64,000 bases of DNA from Parapristionchus giblindavisi (Eukaryota > Nematoda > Chromadorea > Rhabditida > Diplogasteridae). Under the pieces are notes generated by a model, which saw nothing but the letters and a program-made list of their open reading frames with translations, was not told the origin of the DNA and made no database searches. The DNA lies in NCBI GenBank assembly GCA_943737045.1, contig CALSFV010000268.1, positions 186,001-250,000 on the forward strand, written 5' to 3'. The position numbers and the translations under genes are program-made. Shown one piece after another: positions 1-10,400 of the stretch. The number at the start of each line of letters is the position of its first letter. Positions within the stretch are counted from its first letter, which is position 1.

Positions 1-4
1 TTGC

Positions 5-34
5 CGCGTTATCTGTCGATTTCGCGTTACAGAT
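5..34. repeat. Overlapping direct repeat CGCGTTA and inverted repeat ATCTGT/ACAGAT
   Basis: CGCGTTA occurs twice (5-11 and 23-29). ATCTGT (11-16) pairs with ACAGAT (29-34). The arms are not conserved. Alpha units read ACCTGT. Units u49, u72 and u74 read ACAGAA. u75 reads ACAAAG at 63738-63743. The repeated loss of pairing argues against a required hairpin. Confidence 0.5.
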
Positions 35-167
35 GAGCGGTTGTGACTTTATATGAGTTCAGCGTGTCTTGAGCTAATTATCAGGTGTCAAATTAAATTG
101 TTAACGTTCGAATAAAGATACACCGATTCGCTCTGGTAGTACAGAGACGCAATGGATAGAGTACGCG

Positions 168-201
168 TCCCTCTCGCTCCCCCTTCCCTCTCCCTCTCCC
201 C
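168..201 (+). repeat. Polypyrimidine tract 1 (reference unit)
   Basis: A C/T tract with a single G at 176; 177-201 is pure pyrimidine. It recurs in every unit. Variants are a two-base CT insertion in the copy near 1035-1050 and a C-to-A change (cctctcactctcc) in the copies near 42650, 43500 and 45200. The complementary strand is G/A rich and contains GAGAG motifs, which in insects can bind GAGA-type factors. Binding here is inference. Confidence 0.8.
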
Positions 202-212
202 ATACATAGATA

Positions 213-220
213 GTCTAGAC
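213..220. repeat. 8-bp palindrome GTCTAGAC (contains an XbaI site)
   Basis: This is a perfect palindrome in most units. It is destroyed by an A-to-T change (gtcttgac) in nine units of the right half, at 46080, 49481, 51181, 52031, 55430, 56280, 57130, 58829 and 59679. The change is a useful phylogenetic marker for the higher-order blocks there. Confidence 0.85.
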
Positions 221-356
221 CGTAACTTGCTTGAGCCTGGATCAAATTGCAAACTTTTTTCAGCCACAAATATGTAATTTGGTATGACGAATTCAGTGAA
301 CACACTTTTAGAGAGCGCACGCAACTCTGAAACAGCCACACTGGCAATTTTGGCAT

Positions 357-416
357 ATTTTTTCTATTTTCACGACAAAAAAAATCAATTTAAAATGCTA
401 TCAGAGAAATTTTAAA
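357..416. other. Phased A/T tracts, probable intrinsically curved DNA
   Basis: In the reference unit T-tracts lie at 358-363 and 367-370, an A-tract at 377-384, AATTTAAAA at 387-395 and AAATTTTAAA at 407-416. Their centres are roughly 8, 12, 10 and 20 bp apart, close to helical phasing. Such phasing gives intrinsic curvature, a common property of satellite monomers. Every unit has this block; tract lengths vary by one or two bases and account for part of the unit-length variation. Confidence 0.55.
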
Positions 417-440
417 GTATAAATTAAGTATTCGGAGTAC

Positions 441-485
441 GCTAGACGGGTTAGGTGGCGTTGGTCGCCGTCGCGGCGGTAGGGG
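441..485. other. Short GC- and CpG-rich segment of the monomer
   Basis: A G/C-rich island containing ggtcgccgtcgcggcgg follows the A/T-rich block. Delta units carry linked changes here (ggtgacgttggtcgctg); several zeta units read ggccttgg instead of ggcgttgg. It contains one TTAGG pentamer, not a telomeric array. Confidence 0.6.
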
Positions 486-487
486 AG

Positions 488-517
488 GTGTGTATGTGTC
501 TTTTGTGTATGTGAGTG
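488..517 (+). repeat. TG-rich degenerate microsatellite
   Basis: A degenerate TG/TATG run lies between the CpG-rich segment and the CT tract. Beta units read gtgaatgaag where other classes read gtgagtgaag at its right end. One private variant (gtgtaagtg) occurs near 3033-3041. Confidence 0.6.
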
Positions 518-525
518 AAGAGCGA

Positions 526-565
526 TTCTCCTTCTCCTCCTCCTCTTCTCTCTCTATATATATAT
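526..565 (+). repeat. Hypervariable CT/TA microsatellite (polypyrimidine tract 2)
   Basis: About 30 pure pyrimidines (TCC, CTC and CT repeats) run straight into a TA repeat. The CT and TA counts differ between units and between classes. Examples: long TA in u6, u8 and u12; long CT in u41 and u42; long CT plus long TA in u50 (near 42163-42180). Beta units carry an interrupting G. Replication slippage here is the main source of the 847-853 bp length range. The purine-rich complement could form triplex (H-) DNA; that is inference. Confidence 0.85.
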
Positions 566-604
566 CCATCTCTCACTATAACCATATCTCGGATTTACAA
601 TAAA

Positions 605-622
605 AATATTTATGAAAATATT
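605..622. repeat. 7-bp inverted repeat, A/T-rich hairpin
   Basis: Arms AATATTT and AAATATT flank a 4-base loop. The base pattern is preserved in nearly all units. Epsilon units change an A to C just upstream (caatacaaat), outside the arms. Confidence 0.6.
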
Positions 623-699
623 GAGCTGTATCAAATAGTTGAGCATGTCCAGTCTCACCAGCAACCACAGTCACGAAAAAGTGAGAAACGGTCACAGGT

Positions 700-707
700 A
701 TGGCCAT
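700..707. repeat. 8-bp palindrome ATGGCCAT
   Basis: A perfect palindrome in each unit. In classes reading cggccacagg it is preceded by GGCCA, which pairs with the TGGCC inside the palindrome to give a second, alternative 5-bp inverted repeat. Confidence 0.6.
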
Positions 708-729
708 TTCCCGCTCGAATTAGCTCCTG

Positions 730-744
730 AAAATTCGCAATTTT
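730..744. repeat. 6-bp inverted repeat AAAATT-cgc-AATTTT
   Basis: Perfect arms with a 3-base loop, present in each unit. It is broken by the same A-to-C change in only two units, at 47444 and 53393, exactly seven units (5949 bp) apart. That change is one of the best markers of the 7-mer block. Confidence 0.7.
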
Positions 745-779
745 ACCTGAACAGCATAGCGGACGTTGCGAGGCGTCGA

Positions 780-789
780 AAGCGCGCTT
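780..789. repeat. 10-bp palindrome AAGCGCGCTT
   Basis: The longest perfect palindrome in the monomer, in a CpG-rich stretch that runs from about 765 to 805. I saw no variant of it in the units I read, whereas neighbouring sites vary between classes. A symmetric, invariant site is a reasonable candidate for a dimeric DNA-binding protein, but no known binding consensus is recognised. Confidence 0.65.
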
Positions 790-3182
790 CCGCAGCTCGA
801 ACGGATAAGTTTGAAGCAAATTGTGGTGATTTAAGTGCGAATTGTAACGATTGCCGCGTTACCTGTCGATTTCGCGTTACAGATGAGCGGTTGTGACTTT
901 ATATGAGTTCAGCGTGTCTTGAGCTAATTATCAGGTGTCAAATTAAATTGTAAACGTACGAATAAAGATACACCGATTCGCTCTGGTCGTACAGAGACGC
1001 AATGGATAGAGTACGCGTCCCTCTCGCTCCCCCTTCCCTCTCCCTCTCTCCCATACATAGATAGTCTAGACCGTAACTTGCTTGAGCCTGGATCAAATTG
1101 CAAACTTTTTTCAGCCACAAATATGTAGTTTAGTACGACGAATTCAGTGAACACACTTTCAGAGAGCGCACGCAACTCTGAAACAGCCACACTGGAAATT
1201 TTGGCCTTTTTTTTATTTTCACGACAAAAAAATCAATTTAAAATGCGATCAGAGAAATTTTAAAATATAAATTAAGTATTCGGAGTACGCTAGACGGGTT
1301 AGGTGGCGTTGGTCGCCGTCGCGGCGGTAGGGGAGGTGTGTATGTGTCTTTTGTGTATGTGAGTGAAGAGCGATTCTCCTTCTCCTCCTCCTCTTCTCTC
1401 TCTATATATATATCCATCTCTCACTATAACCATATCTCGGATTTACAATAAAAATATTTATGAAAATATTGAGCTGTATCAAATAGTTGAGCATGTCCAG
1501 TCTCACCAGCAACCACAGTCACGAAAAAGTGAGAAACGGTCACAGGTATGGCCATTTCCCGCTCGAATTAGCTCCTGAAAATTCGCAATTTTACCTGAAC
1601 AGCATAGCGGACGTTGCGAGGCGTCGAAAGCGCGCTTCCGCAGCTCGAACGGATAAGTTTGAAGCAAATTGTGGTGATTTAAGTGCGAATTGTAACGATT
1701 GCCGCGTTACCTGTCGATTTCGCGTTACAGATGAGCGGTTGTGACTTTATATGAGTTCAGCGTGTCTTGAGCTAATTATCAGGTGTCAAATTAAATTGTA
1801 AACGTACGAATAAAGATACACCGATTCGCTCTGGTCGTACAGAGACGCAATGGATAGAGTACGCGTCCCTCTCGCTCCCCCTTCCCTCTCCCTCTCCCCA
1901 TACATAGATAGTCTAGACCGTAACTTGCTTGAGCCTGGATCAAATTGCAAACTTTTTTCAGCCACAAATATGTAGTTTAGTACGACGAATTCAGTGAACA
2001 CACTTTCAGAGAGCGCACGCAACTCTGAAACAGCCACACTGGAAATTTTGGCCTTTTTTTTATTTTCACGACAAAAAAATCAATTTAAAATGCGATCAGA
2101 GAAATTTTAAAATATAAATTAAGTATTCGGAGTACGCTAGACGGGTTAGGTGGCGTTGGTCGCCGTCGCGGCGGTAGGGGAGGTGTGTATGTGTCTTTTG
2201 TGTATGTGAGTGAAGAGCGATTCTCCTTCTCCTCCTCCTCTTCTCTCTCTATATATATATCCATCTCTCACTATAACCATATCTCGGATTTACAATAAAA
2301 ATATTTATGAAAATATTGAGCTGTATCAAATAGTTGAGCATGTCCAGTCTCACCAGCAACCACAGTCACGAAAAAGTGAGAAACGGTCACAGGTATGGCC
2401 ATTTCCCGCTCGAATTAGCTCCTGAAAATTCGCAATTTTACCTGAACAGCATAGCGGACGTTGCGAGGCGTCGAAAGCGCGCTTCCGCAGCTCGAACGGA
2501 TAAGTTTGAAGCAAATTGTGGTGATTTAAGTGCGAATTGTAACGATTGCCGCGTTACCTGTCGATTTCGCGTTACAGATGAGCGGTTGTGACTTTATATG
2601 AGTTCAGCGTGTCTTGAGCTAATTATCAGGTGTCAAATTAAATTGTAAACGTACGAATAAAGATACACCGATTCGCTCTGGTCGTACAGAGACGCAATGG
2701 ATAGAGTACGCGTCCCTCTCGCTCCCCCTTCCCTCTCCCTCTCCCCATACATAGATAGTCTAGACCGTAACTTGCTTGAGCCTGGATCAAATTGCAAACT
2801 TTTTTCAGCCACAAATATGTAGTTTAGTACGACGAATTCAGTGAACACACTTTCAGAGAGCGCACGCAACTCTGAAACAGCCACACTGGAAATTTTGGCC
2901 TTTTTTTTATTTTCACGTCAAAAAAATCTATTTAAAATGCGATCAGAGAAATTTTAAAATATAAATTAAGTATTCGGAGTACGCTAGACGGGTTAGGTGG
3001 CGTTGGTCGCCGTCGCGGCGGTAGGGGAGGTGTGTAAGTGTCTTTTGTGTATGTGAATGAAGAGCGATTCCCCTTCTCCTCCTCCTCTTCTCTCTCGCTC
3101 TCTATATATCCATCTCTCACTATAACCATATCTCGGATTTACAATAAAAATATTTATGAAAATATTGAGCTGTATCAAATAG

Positions 3183-6100
3183 TTGAGCATGTCCAGTCTC
3201 ACCAGCAACCACAGTCACGAAAAAGTGAGAATCGGCCACAGGTATGGCCATTTCCCGCTCGAATTAGCTCCTGAAAATTCGCAATTTTACCTGAACAGCA
3301 TAGCGGACGTTGCGAGGAGTCGAAAGCGCGCTTCCGCAGCTCGAACGGATAAGTTTGAAGCAAATTGTGGTGATTTAAGTGCGAATTGTAACCATTGCCG
3401 CGTTATCTGTCGATTTCGCGTTACAGATGAGCGGTTGTGACTTTATATGAGTTCAGCGTGTCTTGAGCTAATTATCAGGTGTCAAATTAAATTGTTAACG
3501 TTCGAATAAAGATACACCGATTCGCTCTGGTAGTACAGAGACGCAATGGATAGAGTACGCGTCCCTCTCGCTCCCCCTTCCCTCTCCCTCTCCCCATACA
3601 TAGATAGTCTAGACCGTAACTTGCTTGAGCCTGGATCAAATTGCAAACTTTTTTCTGCCACAAATATGTAGTTTAGTATGACGAATTCAGTGAACACACT
3701 TTCAGAGAGCGCACGCAACTCTGAAACAGCCACACTGGAAATTTTGGCCTTTTTTTCTATTTTCACGACAAAAAAATCAATTTAAAATGCGATCAGAGAA
3801 ATTTTAAAATATAAATTAAGTATTCGGAGTACGCTAGACGGGTTAGGTGGCGTTGGTCGCCGTCGCGGCGGTAGGGGAGGTGTGTATGTGTCTTTTGTGT
3901 ATGTGAATGAAGAGCGATTCCCCTTCTCCTCCTCCTCTTCTCTCTCGCTCTCTATATATCCATCTCTCACTATAACCATATCTCGGATTTACAATAAAAA
4001 TATTTATGAAAATATTGAGCTGTATCAAATAGTTGAGCATGTCCAGTCTCACCAGCAACCACAGTCACGAAAAAGTGAGAATCGGCCACAGGTATGGCCA
4101 TTTCCCGCTCGAATTAGCTCCTGAAAATTCGCAATTTTACCTGAACAGCATAGCGGACGTTGCGAGGAGTCGAAAGCGCGCTTCCGCAGCTCGAACGGAT
4201 AAGTTTGAAGCAAATTGTGGTGATTTAAGTGCGAATTGTAACCATTGCCGCGTTATCTGTCGATTTCGCGTTACAGATGAGCGGTTGTGACTTTATATGA
4301 GTTCAGCGTGTCTTGAGCTAATTATCAGGTGTCAAATTAAATTGTTAACGTTCGAATAAAGATACACCGATTCGCTCTGGTAGTACAGAGACGCAATGGA
4401 TAGAGTACGCGTCCCTCTCGCTCCCCCTTCCCTCTCCCTCTCCCCATACATAGATAGTCTAGACCGTAACTTGCTTGAGCCTGGATCAAATTGCAAACTT
4501 TTTTCAGCCACAAATATGTAATTTGGTATGACGAATTCAGTGAACACACTTTTAGAGAGCGCACGCAACTCTGAAACAGCCACACTGGCAATTTTGGCAT
4601 ATTTTTTCTATTTTCACGACAAAAAAATCAATTTAAAATGCGATCAGAGAAATTTTAAAGTATAAATTAAGTATTCGGAGTACGCTAGACGGGTTAGGTG
4701 GCGTTGGTCGCCGTCGCGGCGGTAGGGGAGGTGTGTATGTGTCTTTTGTGTATGTGAGTGAAGAGCGATTCTCCTTCTCCTCCTCCTCTTCTCTCTATAT
4801 ATATATATCCATCTCTCACTATAACCATATCTCGGATTTACAATAAAAATATTTATGAAAATATTGAGCTGTATCAAATAGTTGAGCATGTCCAGTCTCA
4901 CCAGCAACCACAGTCACGAAAAAGTGAGAAACGGTCACAGGTATGGCCATTTCCCGCTCGAATTAGCTCCTGAAAATTCGCAATTTTACCTGAACAGCAT
5001 AGCGGACGTTGCGAGGCGTCGAAAGCGCGCTTCCGCAGCTCGAACGGATAAGTTTGAAGCAAATTGTGGTGATTTAAGTGCGAATTGTAACCATTGCCGC
5101 GTTATCTGTCGATTTCGCGTTACAGATGAGCGGTTGTGACTTTATATGAGTTCAGCGTGTCTTGAGCTAATTATCAGGTGTCAAATTAAATTGTTAACGT
5201 TCGAATAAAGATACACCGATTCGCTCTGGTAGTACAGAGACGCAATGGATAGAGTACGCGTCCCTCTCGCTCCCCCTTCCCTCTCCCTCTCCCCATACAT
5301 AGATAGTCTAGACCGTAACTTGCTTGAGCCTGGATCAAATTGCAAACTTTTTTCTGCCACAAATATGTAGTTTAGTATGACGAATTCAGTGAACACACTT
5401 TCAGAGAGCGCACGCAACTCTGAAACAGCCACACTGGAAATTTTGGCCTTTTTTTCTATTTTCACGACAAAAAAATCAATTTAAAATGCGATCAGAGAAA
5501 TTTTAAAATATAAATTAAGTATTCGGAGTACGCTAGACGGGTTAGGTGGCGTTGGTCGCCGTCGCGGCGGTAGGGGAGGTGTGTATGTGTCTTTTGTGTA
5601 TGTGAATGAAGAGCGATTCCCCTTCTCCTCCTCCTCTTCTCTCTCGCTCTCTATATATCCATCTCTCACTATAACCATATCTCGGATTTACAATAAAAAT
5701 ATTTATGAAAATATTGAGCTGTATCAAATAGTTGAGCATGTCCAGTCTCACCAGCAACCACAGTCACGAAAAAGTGAGAATCGGCCACAGGTATGGCCAT
5801 TTCCCGCTCGAATTAGCTCCTGAAAATTCGCAATTTTACCTGAACAGCATAGCGGACGTTGCGAGGAGTCGAAAGCGCGCTTCCGCAGCTCGAACGGATA
5901 AGTTTGAAGCAAATTGTGGTGATTTAAGTGCGAATTGTAACCATTGCCGCGTTATCTGTCGATTTCGCGTTACAGATGAGCGGTTGTGACTTTATATGAG
6001 TTCAGCGTGTCTTGAGCTAATTATCAGGTGTCAAATTAAATTGTTAACGTTCGAATAAAGATACACCGATTCGCTCTGGTAGTACAGAGACGCAATGGAT

Positions 6101-7428
6101 AGAGTACGCGTCCCTCTCGCTCCCCCTTCCCTCTCCCTCTCCCCATACATAGATAGTCTAGACCGTAACTTGCTTGAGCCTGGATCAAATTGCAAACTTT
6201 TTTCAGCCACAAATATGTAATTTGGTATGACGAATTCAGTGAACACACTTTTAGAGAGCGCACGCAACTCTGAAACAGCCACACTGGCAATTTTGGCATA
6301 TTTTTTCTATTTTCACGACAAAAAAATCAATTTAAAATGCGATCAGAGAAATTTTAAAGTATAAATTAAGTATTCGGAGTACGCTAGACGGGTTAGGTGG
6401 CGTTGGTCGCCGTCGCGGCGGTAGGGGAGGTGTGTATGTGTCTTTTGTGTATGTGAGTGAAGAGCGATTCTCCTTCTCCTCCTCCTCTTCTCTCTATATA
6501 TATATATCCATCTCTCACTATAACCATATCTCGGATTTACAATAAAAATATTTATGAAAATATTGAGCTGTATCAAATAGTTGAGCATGTCCAGTCTCAC
6601 CAGCAACCACAGTCACGAAAAAGTGAGAAACGGTCACAGGTATGGCCATTTCCCGCTCGAATTAGCTCCTGAAAATTCGCAATTTTACCTGAACAGCATA
6701 GCGGACGTTGCGAGGCGTCGAAAGCGCGCTTCCGCAGCTCGAACGGATATTTTGAAGCAAATTGTGGTGATTTAAGTGCGAATTGTAACCATTGCCGCGT
6801 TATCTGTCGATTTCGCGTTACAGATGAGCGGTTGTGACTTTATATGAGTTCAGCGTGTCTTGAGCTAATTATCAGGTGTCAAATTAAATTGTTAACGTTC
6901 GAATAAAGATACACCGATTCGCTCTGGTAGTACAGAGACGCAATGGATAGAGTACGCGTCCCTCTCGCTCCCCCTTCCCTCTCCCTCTCCCCATACATAG
7001 ATAGTCTAGACCGTAACTTGCTTGAGCCTGGATCAAATTGCAAACTTTTTTCAGCCACAAATATGTAATTTGGTATGACGAATTCAGTGAACACACTTTT
7101 AGAGAGCGCACGCAACTCTGAAACAGCCACACTGGCAATTTTGGCATATTTTTTCTATTTTCACGACAAAAAAATCAATTTAAAATGCGATCAGAGAAAT
7201 TTTAAAGTATAAATTAAGTATTCGGAGTACGCTAGACGGGTTAGGTGGCGTTGGTCGCCGTCGCGGCGGTAGGGGAGGTGTGTATGTGTCTTTTGTGTAT
7301 GTGAGTGAAGAGCGATTCTCCTTCTCCTCCTCCTCTTCTCTCTCTATATATATATCCATCTCTCACTATAACCATATCTCGGATTTACAATAAAAATATT
7401 TATGAAAATATTGAGCTGTATCAAATAG
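3183..7428. repeat. Block 2: beta/gamma units u4-u8 with a two-unit HOR
   Basis: Unit starts are 3183, 4033, 4882, 5732 and 6581 (classes beta, beta, gamma, beta, gamma). The downstream halves near 3482-3766 and 5181-5465 share a ttttctgccac variant. Positions 3482-5180 and 5181-6879 therefore form a tandem dimer of period 1699 bp. u8 has a private one-base loss plus change at 6747-6752 (ggatattttg instead of ggataagtttg). Confidence 0.88.
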
Positions 7429-10400
7429 TTGAGCATGTCCAGTCTCACCAGCAACCACAGTCACGAAAAAGTGAGAAACGGTCACAGGTATGGCCATTTC
7501 CCGCTCGAATTAGCTCCTGAAAATTCGCAATTTTACCTGAACAGCATAGCGGACGTTGCGAGGCGTCGAAAGCGCGCTTCCGCAGCTCGAACGGATAAGT
7601 TTGAAGCAAATTGTGGTGATTTAAGTGCGAATTGTAACCATTGCCGCGTTATCTGTCGATTTCGCGTTACAGATGAGCGGTTGTGACTTTATATGAGTTC
7701 AGCGTGTCTTGAGCTAATTATCAGGTGTCAAATTAAATTGTTAACGTTCGAATAAAGATACACCGATTCGCTCTGGTAGTACAGAGACGCAATGGATAGA
7801 GTACGCGTCCCTCTCGCTCCCCCTTCCCTCTCCCTCTCCCCATACATAGATAGTCTAGACCGTAACTTGCTTGAGCCTGGATCAAATTGCAAACTTTTTT
7901 CAGCCACAAATATGTAATTTGGTATGACGAATTCAGTGAACACACTTTTAGAGAGCGCACGCAACTCTGAAACAGCCACACTGGCAATTTTGGCATATTT
8001 TTTCTATTTTCACGACAAAAAAATCAATTTAAAATGCGATCAGAGAAATTTTAAAGTATAAATTAAGTATTCGGAGTACGCTAGACGGGTTAGGTGGCGT
8101 TGGTCGCCGTCGCGGCGGTAGGGGAGGTGTGTATGTGTCTTTTGTGTATGTGAGTGAAGAGCGATTCTCCTTCTCCTCCTCCTCTTCTCTCTCTATATAT
8201 ATATCCATCTCTCACTATAACCATATCTCGGATTTACAATAAAAATATTTATGAAAATATTGAGCTGTATCAAATAGTTGAGCATGTCCAGTCTCACCAG
8301 CAACCACAGTCACGAAAAAGTGAGAAACGGTCACAGGTATGGCCATTTCCCGCTCGAATTAGCTCCTGAAAATTCGCAATTTTACCTGAACAGCATAGCG
8401 GACGTTGCGAGGCGTCGAAAGCGCGCTTCCGCAGCTCGAACGGATAAGTTTGAAGCAAATTGTGGTGATTTAAGTGCGAATTGTAACGATTGCCGCGTTA
8501 CCTGTCGATTTCGCGTTACAGATGAGCGGTTGTGACTTTATATGAGTTCAGCGTGTCTTGAGCTAATTATCAGGTGTCAAATTAAATTGTAAACGTACGA
8601 ATAAAGATACACCGATTCGCTCTGGTCGTACAGAGACGCAATGGATAGAGTACGCGTCCCTCTCGCTCCCCCTTCCCTCTCCCTCTCCCCATACATAGAT
8701 AGTCTAGACCGTAACTTGCTTGAGCCTGGATCAAATTGCAAACTTTTTTCTGCCACAAATATGTAGTTTAGTATGACGAATTCAGTGAACACACTTTCAG
8801 AGAGCGCACGCAACTCTGAAACAGCCACACTGGAAATTTTGGCCTTTTTTTCTATTTTCACGACAAAAAAATCAATTTAAAATGCGATCAGAGAAATTTT
8901 AAAATATAAATTAAGTATTCGGAGTACGCTAGACGGGTTAGGTGGCGTTGGTCGCCGTCGCGGCGGTAGGGGAGGTGTGTATGTGTCTTTTGTGTATGTG
9001 AATGAAGAGCGATTCCCCTTCTCCTCCTCCTCTTCTCTCTCGCTCTCTATATATCCATCTCTCACTATAACCATATCTCGGATTTACAATAAAAATATTT
9101 ATGAAAATATTGAGCTGTATCAAATAGTTGAGCATGTCCAGTCTCACCAGCAACCACAGTCACGAAAAAGTGAGAATCGGCCACAGGTATGGCCATTTCC
9201 CGCTCGAATTAGCTCCTGAAAATTCGCAATTTTACCTGAACAGCATAGCGGACGTTGCGAGGAGTCGAAAGCGCGCTTCCGCAGCTCGAACGGATAAGTT
9301 TGAAGCAAATTGTGGTGATTTAAGTGCGAATTGTAACCATTGCCGCGTTATCTGTCGATTTCGCGTTACAGATGAGCGGTTGTGACTTTATATGAGTTCA
9401 GCGTGTCTTGAGCTAATTATCAGGTGTCAAATTAAATTGTTAACGTTCGAATAAAGATACACCGATTCGCTCTGGTAGTACAGAGACGCAATGGATAGAG
9501 TACGCGTCCCTCTCGCTCCCCCTTCCCTCTCCCTCTCCCCATACATAGATAGTCTAGACCGTAACTTGCTTGAGCCTGGATCAAATTGCAAACTTTTTTC
9601 AGCCACAAATATGTAATTTGGTATGACGAATTCAGTGAACACACTTTTAGAGAGCGCACGCAACTCTGAAACAGCCACACTGGCAATTTTGGCATATTTT
9701 TTCTATTTTCACGACAAAAAAATCAATTTAAAATGCGATCAGAGAAATTTTAAAGTATAAATTAAGTATTCGGAGTACGCTAGACGGGTTAGGTGGCGTT
9801 GGTCGCCGTCGCGGCGGTAGGGGAGGTGTGTATGTGTCTTTTGTGTATGTGAGTGAAGAGCGATTCTCCTTCTCCTCCTCCTCTTCTCTCTATATATATA
9901 TATCCATCTCTCACTATAACCATATCTCGGATTTACAATAAAAATATTTATGAAAATATTGAGCTGTATCAAATAGTTGAGCATGTCCAGTCTCACCAGC
10001 AACCACAGTCACGAAAAAGTGAGAAACGGTCACAGGTATGGCCATTTCCCGCTCGAATTAGCTCCTGAAAATTCGCAATTTTACCTGAACAGCATAGCGG
10101 ACGTTGCGAGGCGTCGAAAGCGCGCTTCCGCAGCTCGAACGGATAAGTTTGAAGCAAATTGTGGTGATTTAAGTGCGAATTGTAACCATTGCCGCGTTAT
10201 CTGTCGATTTCGCGTTACAGATGAGCGGTTGTGACTTTATATGAGTTCAGCGTGTCTTGAGCTAATTATCAGGTGTCAAATTAAATTGTTAACGTTCGAA
10301 TAAAGATACACCGATTCGCTCTGGTAGTACAGAGACGCAATGGATAGAGTACGCGTCCCTCTCGCTCCCCCTTCCCTCTCCCTCTCCCCATACATAGATA

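Larger units (their letters stand above)
1..638. repeat. Partial left-edge monomer (u0)
   Basis: The window opens inside a unit. This fragment carries the gttaacgttcg and ggcatattttttc variants that normally precede gamma-class units. It also has two private features: an expanded A-run near 377-384 (8 A) and gctatcag near 397-404 where all other units read gcgatcag. The next unit (u1) is class alpha, so a class change falls within or just after this fragment. Confidence 0.93.
639..3182. repeat. Block 1: alpha-class units u1-u3
   Basis: Three successive alpha units start at 639, 1487 and 2334 and share gttacctgtcg, gtaaacgtacg, ggtcgtacag, gtagtttagtacg and a T-run without the usual interrupting C. 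The first has a private CT insertion in polypyrimidine tract 1. The last accumulates private changes near its right end (cacgtcaaaa at 2914-2924 and atctattt near 2927), next to the switch to class beta. Confidence 0.9.

Noticed and set aside
105..116. Pol III B-box-like gttcgaata and AATAAA polyadenylation-like motifs (also 599-604)
   Set aside because: There is no matching A box or terminator in register, the B-box match is incomplete, and AATAAA is expected by chance in A/T-rich DNA. Epsilon units destroy one of the two AATAAA motifs.
430..452. Possible CENP-B box (TTCG ... CGGG) in ttcggagtacgctagacggg
   Set aside because: The spacing between TTCG and CGGG is 12 bases instead of 7, and the internal A does not fit. 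The reverse-strand cccgctcgaa also has the wrong spacing.
448..458. TTAGG pentamer resembling the insect telomere repeat
   Set aside because: It occurs once per unit, not as a tandem run, so it is neither telomeric sequence nor an interstitial telomere block.
540..590. TATA-box/initiator promoter from the TA repeat and tcactataacc
   Set aside because: The TA run ends only about 10-20 bp before the putative initiator, is a variable-length microsatellite, and there is no downstream gene.
639..896. Plus-strand 85-codon open frame recurring in almost every unit
   Set aside because: It starts at a TTG (the first ATG is two codons in). Class differences within it are mostly amino-acid-changing (N/I, R/S, D/H, T/I), u8 breaks it with a one-base loss, and no domain is recognisable. 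It recurs because the DNA recurs.
3482..3766. Minus-strand 82-94-codon open frames recurring in every unit
   Set aside because: Two overlapping minus-strand frames are open over the same DNA. Lengths change with homopolymer indels, part of the frame is simple-repeat translation (RE/GE runs), and there is no known domain or consistent start.
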